Source: JAGOCV01 sp049445855 (GTDB lineage Bacteria > Pseudomonadota > Gammaproteobacteria > Burkholderiales > Burkholderiaceae_C). Taken from it: a stretch of DNA of 64,000 nt. Under the pieces are notes generated by a model, which worked only from the letters and a program-made list of their open reading frames with translations, was not told the origin of the DNA and made no database searches. The DNA is taken from assembly GCF_049445855.1 (NCBI RefSeq), contig NZ_JBMSDV010000002.1, forward strand, positions 248,001 to 312,000, in the 5' to 3' direction. Made by a program: the position numbers and the translations under genes. Shown piece after piece: positions 57,873 to 64,000 of this stretch. Within the stretch, counting starts at the first letter, position 1; every line of letters starts with the position of its first letter.

Positions 57873-60152
57873 TCAGAACGCGTAGGTTGCCGACAGGAAG
57901 GCGGAGCGGGGTGCGCCAAGCGTCATGCGTGTCCCCCCGTTATTGAGGGTCTGGATGTATTCCTCATCAAAGATGTTGTTCACGTTGAAGCGAATCGTCA
58001 GATTCCTGTTGACGGCGTACGAAGCCATTGCATCTGCCACCCAGTACGAGGGGATGGACGGCATGGGCTGCGTCGCGAGTGCTGCGCCAGCCGTGATAAC
58101 GCGCTTCTGCTCGGACACGTGACGGGCGCCACCGCCGAATGTCCAGCCGCCAACGGCGTAAGTTGTCCACAGTGTCGCGGTCAGATCGGGAGACCAGCGT
58201 ACGGCATCTGTAACGACGCCAGTGTTCGAAATCTGGTTCAGTTGTCTGGTCTGCATCTTTGCGATGCCAGCCATGACTTGCCAGCCGCGGGCGATTTCGC
58301 CGACGACAGACAGTTCGATGCCCTGCACGCGCGTCTTGCCGGTCTGGAAGTAGGTGGCCGAGAGCGAGTCATAGGTGACTTGTTTGTCGTTTTCCGTGCG
58401 GAAGATGGCGCCGTTCAGTGTCAGTTTCTTGTCCAGCAGCTCCCACTTGGTCCCGAGCTCTAGGTTGGTGGTCTTCTGGGGGTCCAAGGCCGGGCTGTCG
58501 GCGCTTGTTGTACTTGAACTCAGAACGAAATTACCGCTGCCCGGAGGCGTATACGAGGTGGCATAGGCAGCGTAGATGCTGCCGTTGCTCGCCGGCTTGT
58601 AGACCGTACCGATCTTCCAGGAGATCAGATTGTCGGAATCGCTGCGGTTGTCCGCGCCGAGTGCGCCGACCGCAACGCCCGGGTACTGCGCGGCGTTGCC
58701 GGCGGTCACAACAGTGGCGCCATTGAGTTTGGTGTTGTAGTGTTCGAAGCGCAGGCCACCGTTGAGCAACCACTGCTCGTTGAACTTCAGGGTGTCGAAT
58801 GCGTAGAGGGCAGCTGTAGTCGTGCTGCCGTCGGAGTATGCGCCGGTGCCGTAAGGGATACCGAGATTGTCATTCGGGTTGGGGTTGTAAAGGTTGGCTG
58901 CGGGGTTGGAAATACCCGTGGCGCTGAAACTCAAAGCCTTCTGACGCTCGTACAGAAATTCAACGCCAGCGGACAGCGAGTGCTTGATGCCGCCGAGGTC
59001 AAAATCGGAACGAAGGTTGGTTTGGTTGGCCAATATCTCGTTGACCTGATCGGTGCGTTGGCGATTGCGGTTGACGGTCCATGTCGACGGATCTGCTGGG
59101 TCGACCGCAACAATACCTGCGCCGCCGGTGTTCACACCGGTCGTTACACGGTCCCACTTGGTCTTGCCATAGCGAGAAACGTTGGTAATGGTCGTGCCAG
59201 CGCCGAGGTCGTGCTCTATTTTGGCGGTGAACATGTCCGCTTCAGACTTTTCGTAGTCATTCACGCTGCCATAGAAATTGTCGCGCCGAACGCGAGCACC
59301 GGAGTTGATCACGCCCGTGGCGTTGTAGAAACCTGGCATGCCGATGGTGGGGATGCCGCCATCCGGCACATTGTCATTGCGCACGTGATAGCTGTAGAGG
59401 TACAGGCGCGTCGGAGTGTTGAGGCCGAAGGCGATGGAGGGAGCAATGCCATAACCTTTGTTCTCCACGTAGTCGCGACCGTCGACGCCGGAGTCCTGGG
59501 CCATGACGTTCAGGCGGATCGCGCTGGTTTCACCCAGCTTGCGGTTGAAGTCCGCTGTCGTACGGAGCTTGCTGGCGGTGCCCAGGCCTACCGTGCCGGA
59601 GAATCCGTTTTCAAGTGAAGGAAGCTTGGTGATCTGGTTGATGTAGCCGGATGCGCCGCCGCGGCCGATGTCGGCGCCCGCTGGACCTTTGACAACTTCG
59701 ATCTGCTCAAGGTTGAACGTGTCGCGGGTGATCGCGCCGAGGTCACGGATGCCGTCGAGGAAAGTGGACGTCTGAGTAGAAAAGCCGCGCATCTGGAAGG
59801 CGTCGCCTTGCGAGGAGTTGCCGTTTTCACCCAGTTGCATGGTGATGCCTGGAGTGTTCCTCAGAGCTTCCATGAGCGTGCCAGCACCTTGTTCTTGAAG
59901 GATTTCCTTCTTGATGATCTGGACGGTTTGTGGCGTGTCTACCAGGGGTTGGGTGAATTTGGGGGAGGCAGATGTGTCGGCCTTGTAGATGTCCGTCGTC
60001 GCTTCCACCTTCACCTCGCCCAGCGTGCCACCGCTGGTTTGTGCCAGTGCCGGGGCGGCAATTGCCATCAGCGTGGCGGTGGCTGCGGTGGTCAGCGCAT
60101 GCGGAGGCAGCGTGCGCGCGACGGCGTGTTTACGACTCTTGATGTAGGCCAT
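57873..60152 (-). CDS. fiu: TonB-dependent catecholate siderophore receptor (Fiu type)
   Basis: This 759-residue outer-membrane receptor has a signal peptide ending near PALAQTS, a TonB-box-like EVKVEA after it, a plug domain (TPQTVQIIKKEILQEQGAGTL, QMRGFSTQTSTFLDGIRDLG, EVVKGPAGADIGRGGASGYI) and a 22-strand barrel ending in a terminal Phe (FLSATYAF). The similarity to Fiu, which takes up catecholate-iron breakdown products, is strengthened by the PiuC gene next door. TGGAGC precedes the chosen ATG; upstream codons overlap the Fur box. The exact ligand is inferred. Confidence 0.9.
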   Translation of the reverse strand: MAYIKSRKHAVARTLPPHALTTAATATLMAIAAPALAQTSGGTLGEVKVEATTDIYKADTSASPKFTQPLVDTPQTVQIIKKEILQEQGAGTLMEALRNTPGITMQLGENGNSSQGDAFQMRGFSTQTSTFLDGIRDLGAITRDTFNLEQIEVVKGPAGADIGRGGASGYINQITKLPSLENGFSGTVGLGTASKLRTTADFNRKLGETSAIRLNVMAQDSGVDGRDYVENKGYGIAPSIAFGLNTPTRLYLYSYHVRNDNVPDGGIPTIGMPGFYNATGVINSGARVRRDNFYGSVNDYEKSEADMFTAKIEHDLGAGTTITNVSRYGKTKWDRVTTGVNTGGAGIVAVDPADPSTWTVNRNRQRTDQVNEILANQTNLRSDFDLGGIKHSLSAGVEFLYERQKALSFSATGISNPAANLYNPNPNDNLGIPYGTGAYSDGSTTTAALYAFDTLKFNEQWLLNGGLRFEHYNTKLNGATVVTAGNAAQYPGVAVGALGADNRSDSDNLISWKIGTVYKPASNGSIYAAYATSYTPPGSGNFVLSSSTTSADSPALDPQKTTNLELGTKWELLDKKLTLNGAIFRTENDKQVTYDSLSATYFQTGKTRVQGIELSVVGEIARGWQVMAGIAKMQTRQLNQISNTGVVTDAVRWSPDLTATLWTTYAVGGWTFGGGARHVSEQKRVITAGAALATQPMPSIPSYWVADAMASYAVNRNLTIRFNVNNIFDEEYIQTLNNGGTRMTLGAPRSAFLSATYAF

Positions 60153-60277
60153 GAAAGCTCCAAACGGGTAAAGAATTTGTGTTCCATGGCTTGCGGGAAA
60201 GACCGGTTGCGTGGCTTGGGGCCGTGCAGCTGTCTCGATGCTGGCTAGGAGTGGTTGTCGAGCACGACAATCAAACC

Positions 60278-60310
60278 GCAATGATAGTGATTCGCATTAA
60301 TTTATGTCAA
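60278..60310 (-). promoter_or_regulatory. fiu promoter with Fur-like box
   Basis: On the minus strand, -35 TTGACA (60310-60305, perfect) and -10 TATCAT (60286-60281) are 18 bases apart. The spacer and -10 contain AATGCGAATCACTATCATT (60298-60280), close to a Fur box and sharing half-site AATGCGAA with the hemP and bfd promoters. Iron repression is predicted. Confidence 0.72.
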
Positions 60311-60380
60311 CTTGTGTCAGTGGTTGTAGCGGCGCGCATCATTCTTTGTGGTGGTTCTGCCACGGTTGGATCGAAAAAAA

Positions 60381-60399
60381 AGGGAGCCGGAAGCTCCCT
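60381..60399 (-). terminator. Terminator of the macAB-outer membrane operon
   Basis: AGGGAGC (60381-60387) pairs with GCTCCCT (60393-60399) around CGGAA. Seven or more A residues precede it on the plus strand, so the minus-strand transcript ends in a U-tract. Confidence 0.8.
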
Positions 60400-60462
60400 T
60401 GGTGATTGCCGCAACCGTTGCCAACGGTTGGCCAACGCTGATATCGGCCCGCTATCGACCCC

Positions 60463-61899
60463 CTATGGGGCGGCGGTTGCGCCGGCCAGACTCCACCCGC
60501 CACCCAGCGCCTTGTACAGATCCACCGCGGATGTCAGTCGGGCCAGGCGCAGTTGCACCAGCTGGTCCTGCGCCGAGAACAGTGTGCGCTGCGCGTCGAG
60601 CACGGCGAGCAGGTCGCCGACGCCTTCGCGGTAGCGCAATTCGGCCAGACGCAGCGCGCGCTGGGCTTGCTGGACGATTTCCTGCTGGGCCACTTCCTGG
60701 CGGGCATTGCGGTCGGCATTGCCCAGCCCGTCTTCGACTTCCTTGAGCGCCGTGCGCACGGAGCGGCCATAGGTTTCGACGAGCACGACGCGCTGCGACC
60801 GCGTGCTTTCGATCTGCAGACGCTGGCGTCCGTTGTCGAAGATGTTCTGCGCGAGTGACAGGCCCAGCGACAGCGTGGATGACGGATTGGACAGGTTCAG
60901 CAATGCCGCGCTGCTGACGCCGCCCGAAGCTGACAGCGAAATGCTCGGCAGCAATGCCGCACGCGCGACAGCGACGTTGGCGTCAGCCGCAGCCAACTGT
61001 GCTTCGGCAGAGGCGAGGTCTGGCCGTCTCGTCAGCAACGACGACGGCAGGCCGGGCGATACCTGCGGAATGGTCAACTGCTCAAGTCTTTCGGTCGGCG
61101 CCAACGCATTCTGTGGAATCTGACCGCGAAGCAGGGCGAGTGCGGAACCGAGTTGGCGCGCCTGGACTTCAAGCGGCAGCAAGGCGGTGCGCTGTGACAG
61201 CACGGTCGTTGTCTGTTGCGACACCTCCAGCGGCGTGGCGACACCGTTGCGGAATCGCGCCTGCACCACGCGCAGCACGCGCTCGGCGATGGCCAGGTTC
61301 TCGCGCGCGATCTGCAGGCGTGCCTGCGTTGCCAACTGCTGGAACCAGGTGTTGGCGACGCTCGCTGCCAGGGTCAGTCGTACGGTTTCGAGGTCATAGC
61401 GCGATGCAGAAAGCGAGGCCTGTGCGCCTTGCACGCCGGAAGCAATACGGCCCCAGAGATCCACTTCATAGCTCACCGACAGCGACGCACTCGAGCTGCG
61501 TCGGGTGCTGGGGTCGGCGTTCGGGCTGTCGCTGCGGTTGGTCGATGTGCCCACACTCGCACCCACGTTGGGCAGCAGGGAGACGCCGGCAACGCCCAAC
61601 GCAATCTCGGCCTGCCGCACGCGCTCGGCGGAGATGCGTACGTCGGGGTTGGCGGCGAAGGCCTCGTTCAGCAGGGTGACCAGTTGCTGCGAGTTGAATC
61701 CGTTCCACCATTGGGCCGAAACGGAAGCACCGCCCGGCGCGACTTCAGACCAGGTGGCCGGCATCGCCACGTCTGGCCTGGTCGCAGGTTCCTGGACTGC
61801 GCAACCTGCAAGCAGGACGACGAAGGATGCGGCCAGTAATGACGACTGCAGGCGCGTCATGAGCAAAGGAGCAGAAGTGTTGCGGTTGGTCGTTTTCAT
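60463..61899 (-). CDS. Efflux outer-membrane lipoprotein (NodT/OprM family)
   Basis: This 478-residue TolC-like channel has a lipoprotein signal with lipobox LLAGC (Cys about 33), then two repeats of the outer efflux protein domain. Repeat 1 contains VRQAEIALGVAGVSLLPNVGASVG and repeat 2 RRPDLASAEAQLAAADANVAVARAALLP and RYREGVGDLLAVLDAQRTLFSAQ, typical of NodT/OprM proteins. It would provide the exit duct for the MacAB pump encoded just upstream (10-base gap). The chosen ATG lacks a clear ribosome-binding site, so translation may depend on coupling to macB. Confidence 0.9.
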   Translation of the reverse strand: MKTTNRNTSAPLLMTRLQSSLLAASFVVLLAGCAVQEPATRPDVAMPATWSEVAPGGASVSAQWWNGFNSQQLVTLLNEAFAANPDVRISAERVRQAEIALGVAGVSLLPNVGASVGTSTNRSDSPNADPSTRRSSSASLSVSYEVDLWGRIASGVQGAQASLSASRYDLETVRLTLAASVANTWFQQLATQARLQIARENLAIAERVLRVVQARFRNGVATPLEVSQQTTTVLSQRTALLPLEVQARQLGSALALLRGQIPQNALAPTERLEQLTIPQVSPGLPSSLLTRRPDLASAEAQLAAADANVAVARAALLPSISLSASGGVSSAALLNLSNPSSTLSLGLSLAQNIFDNGRQRLQIESTRSQRVVLVETYGRSVRTALKEVEDGLGNADRNARQEVAQQEIVQQAQRALRLAELRYREGVGDLLAVLDAQRTLFSAQDQLVQLRLARLTSAVDLYKALGGGWSLAGATAAP

Positions 61900-61909
61900 C
61901 GCAGACCGT

Positions 61910-63862
61910 TCATTCGGACGCCAGCGCGACCACCGGGTCGAGCCGTGCTGCCTTCTGGGCAGGCAGGTAGCCAAAAATCAGGCCCGTGGCAAACGCACAG
62001 CCAAAAGCCAGCACCACGGGCATGAGGGAGTACTGCACGGGCGTGCCGAAGGCTTCGATCACCGCCGCCGTGCCCAGGCCGAATGCGACGCCGAGCACGC
62101 CACCGATGGCAGAAACCACCAGCGCCTCGATCAGGAACTGCTGCATGATGTTCCGCGTTCGCGCACCTGTGGCCATGCGGATGCCGATCTCGCGCGTCCG
62201 TTCGGTCACGCTCACCAGCATGATGTTCATCACGCCGATGCCGCCGACCAGCAGCGAGATGGCCGCGATGGAACCGAGCAGGATGGTCATCGTGTCCTGC
62301 GTTTCGGTGGCCGTGTCGATGATCGACGCCATGTTGCGGATCTGGAAATCCACCACGCCATGGCGCTCGGCCAGCAATGATTCCACCGCGCTCTGTGTCT
62401 CGTCGATGCGGCTCACCTTGTCCACGGCAATCGTCACGTTGCGCAGGTAGCGCTGACCCGACAGGCGCAACTGGCTCGTCGCATACGGCACCATGACCAC
62501 GTCGTCCTGGTCGGAGCCGGTAGGCGACGCCCCCTTGGGCGAGAGGATGCCCACCACCTGGAAGATCAGGTTGTTGACCAGGATGTACTTGCCGATCGGC
62601 TCATCGCCATCGGGGAACAAGGCCTTCGCCGCCGTTTCGCCGAGCACGGCGACGGTTGCGTAGTTGGTGTCGTCGTCTTCGCTGAAGAAGGTGCCGCGCG
62701 CCACCGGCCACTTGCGCGCGATGGGAAAGCGGCTGGACGTGCCCGTCACGCTGCTGGCGTAGTCGATGCCGCCGTAGCGCAATGTCACGCTGCTGGTCTG
62801 CTCGGGAATGGCAGCCAGCACGTTCGGAACTTCGGCGTTGATGGCCGTCACGTCGGCCTGCACGAGCGTGGTGACGAAGCCGCGCTGGTTCGGCGCGCCG
62901 GGCCGTACGAGCAGCAGGTTCGAGCCCATCGCGCTGATGCGGTCGATGACCAGCTGCTTCGCGCCATCGCCGATGGCCAGCATGGCGATGACGGATGCCA
63001 CGCCGATCACGATGCCCAGCAGCGTGAGGATGGCACGGAACACGTTGGCCTTGAGCGCTCGGAAGGCGGTCTTGGTCGCTTCCACGATTTCACCGATGGT
63101 TGAATGTTTGCCTGCGCGCGGCGTCCACGCCAGCGCCTGCGCCGCGTTGTCGGGCGCGGATGGGCCGGGGTCGGACGTGATGTTGCCGTCCTTGATCTCG
63201 ATGACGCGGTGCGCGTGCGCCGCGACTTCCGACGCGTGCGTGATCAGGATGACGGTGTGGCCTTGTGCGGAGAGCTCCTTCAGCAGGGCCATCACATCGG
63301 CGCCGCTCTTGCTGTCCAATGCGCCGGTGGGCTCGTCGGCCAGGATGACGCGGCCGCCATTCATCAGCGCACGGGCGATCGACACACGCTGCTGCTGACC
63401 GCCGGACAACTGGTTGGGCCGGTGATGGCCGCGTTCTTCCAGCCCGAGCCGCGCGAGCAGTTCCTGCGCGCGGGCGTGGCGGTCCTTCGGCGGCACGCCC
63501 GCGTACACGGCCGGCACTTCCACGTTGTCTGCCGCCGTGCCGGTGGCGATGAGGTTGTAGCTCTGGAACACGAAGCCGAACGCGTCGCGCCGCAGCTCTG
63601 CGAGTTCGTCGCGGTCCAGCGACGAGACGTCGCGACCCATGAAGCGGTAAGTGCCTGTGGTCGGCTTGTCCAGGCAGCCCAGGATGTTCATCAGCGTGGA
63701 CTTGCCGGAGCCCGACGCACCCATGATGGCCACGAGCTCGCCGGGATAGATCTTCAGGTCGACGCCGTGCAGCACACGCGTCGCCAGCTCCCCGTTGCGA
63801 TACGTCTTGGTGACGCCGGAGAGATCGATCAGCGGCATGCCCTGACCGGCAGATGTCTGCAT
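61910..63862 (-). CDS. macB: MacB-type ABC transporter (ATPase-permease fusion)
   Basis: This 650-residue half-transporter has an N-terminal ATPase: Walker A GASGSGKST, signature LSGGQQQR, Walker B plus D-loop ILADEPTGALD, then His in LITHASE. It has one membrane helix (FRAILTLLGIVIGVASVIAML), a large periplasmic domain and three C-terminal helices of the FtsX fold. MacB drives export of macrolides, toxins or siderophores by mechanotransmission through MacA and a TolC-type channel. AGGTGAG lies 8 bases before the chosen ATG; a GTG three codons earlier overlaps the macA stop (GTGA) and is equally possible. Confidence 0.92.
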   Translation of the reverse strand: MQTSAGQGMPLIDLSGVTKTYRNGELATRVLHGVDLKIYPGELVAIMGASGSGKSTLMNILGCLDKPTTGTYRFMGRDVSSLDRDELAELRRDAFGFVFQSYNLIATGTAADNVEVPAVYAGVPPKDRHARAQELLARLGLEERGHHRPNQLSGGQQQRVSIARALMNGGRVILADEPTGALDSKSGADVMALLKELSAQGHTVILITHASEVAAHAHRVIEIKDGNITSDPGPSAPDNAAQALAWTPRAGKHSTIGEIVEATKTAFRALKANVFRAILTLLGIVIGVASVIAMLAIGDGAKQLVIDRISAMGSNLLLVRPGAPNQRGFVTTLVQADVTAINAEVPNVLAAIPEQTSSVTLRYGGIDYASSVTGTSSRFPIARKWPVARGTFFSEDDDTNYATVAVLGETAAKALFPDGDEPIGKYILVNNLIFQVVGILSPKGASPTGSDQDDVVMVPYATSQLRLSGQRYLRNVTIAVDKVSRIDETQSAVESLLAERHGVVDFQIRNMASIIDTATETQDTMTILLGSIAAISLLVGGIGVMNIMLVSVTERTREIGIRMATGARTRNIMQQFLIEALVVSAIGGVLGVAFGLGTAAVIEAFGTPVQYSLMPVVLAFGCAFATGLIFGYLPAQKAARLDPVVALASE

Positions 63863-63867
63863 CGTGC

Positions 63868-64000
63868 TCACCTGCGCTGTGCGCCGCCAGTGCCAGGCAC
63901 GCCGCCGCCCATCGGGTTCATGCCGCCCGGGCCCGCGCCGCCGGGACCCTGCTGGCCGCCTTGCTGGTTGCTGCCGGCGCGCTTGGCTTGCGACTCGGGC
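63868..64000 (-). CDS. macA: MacA-type periplasmic adaptor, C-terminal fragment
   Basis: Only the last 43 residues or so lie in the window. They start ESQAKRAGSNQQ and form a Gly/Pro/Gln-rich tail (GGAGPGGMNPMGGG) ending AQRR. The identity as the membrane-fusion partner rests on the overlap with macB and on operon order, not on a recognisable domain. The Gly-rich tail is not a conserved adaptor feature that I know. Confidence 0.6.
   Translation of the reverse strand, partial: PESQAKRAGSNQQGGQQGPGGAGPGGMNPMGGGVPGTGGAQRR

Larger units (their letters stand above)
60153..60462. other. 310-base intergenic region between the fiu-like gene and the efflux outer-membrane gene
   Basis: It holds the fiu leader and promoter with its Fur-like box, then, further right, the terminator of the efflux lipoprotein gene. 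A perfect 8-bp-arm inverted repeat CAACCGTT/AACGGTTG with a 3-base loop lies at 60412-60430, without a T-tract. I see no further gene. Confidence 0.7.

Noticed and set aside
60412..60430. Inverted repeat CAACCGTT/AACGGTTG as a terminator
   Set aside because: It lacks a T-tract on either strand, and the hairpin at 60381-60399 with its U-tract already serves the minus-strand operon.

Overview
The window is a gene-dense, high-GC bacterial chromosome segment with 69 coding sequences and two tRNAs. It looks like a betaproteobacterium of the order Burkholderiales, probably family Comamonadaceae. The clues are a phasin with a PhaR-like operator pair, an EarP/EF-P pair whose EF-P carries Arg32, a surE-pcm-nlpD-rpoS cluster, HU next to tRNA-Val and ppiD, and GC-rich intergenic repeats of a kind I recall from Acidovorax/Variovorax relatives. 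The family assignment is inference from gene content. I see no plasmid, prophage, insertion sequence or CRISPR array.

Region 1 (1-18.5 kb) is a phosphate-starvation region. A PhoX-type Tat-exported phosphatase is followed by three genes joined by ATGA overlaps: an OlsB-like N-acyltransferase, a PlcP-like metallophosphoesterase and an Agt-like glycosyltransferase. Together these could replace phospholipids with phosphorus-free ornithine and glycolipids. Polyphosphate genes follow: ppk, a SixA-like phosphatase, a Lys/Ala-rich histone-like protein and ppx. Then come a periplasmic binding protein and pstSCAB-phoU-phoB-phoR. Pho boxes (7-mers at 11-bp intervals) precede phoX, ppk and pstS, and a separate oppositely oriented set faces the binding-protein gene. 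So PhoR/PhoB probably controls uptake, polyphosphate turnover and lipid remodelling encoded side by side.

Region 2 (18.5-42 kb) is mixed housekeeping and accessory genes: a Cas4-like-nuclease/XPD-helicase fusion, an iron-binding protein and a patatin lipoprotein sharing a Fur box, the phasin gene, a thioesterase and nitroreductase pair, pncB, an ion transporter, a hydroxyacid dehydrogenase, rmuC, several transporters, earP-efp divergent from uvrC-pgsA, and a LysR regulator divergent from a haloacetate-dehalogenase-like hydrolase and a tartrate dehydrogenase.

Region 3 (42-53.7 kb) holds hupB, tRNA-Val, ppiD, tRNA-His, a small methyltransferase, a quinone oxidoreductase, surE-pcm-nlpD-rpoS, a DNA-polymerase-B-like exonuclease, rlmD and a Bax-inhibitor-1 membrane protein.

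Region 4 (53.7-64 kb) is mainly iron acquisition: a GlcG-type protein, hemP, exbD-exbB-tonB, a bacterioferritin-associated ferredoxin, a PiuC hydroxylase and a Fiu-like catecholate-siderophore receptor. Three promoters here carry Fur-box-like elements sharing an AATGCGAA half-site. The window ends in a macA-macB-outer-membrane-lipoprotein export operon, with macA cut by the window edge.
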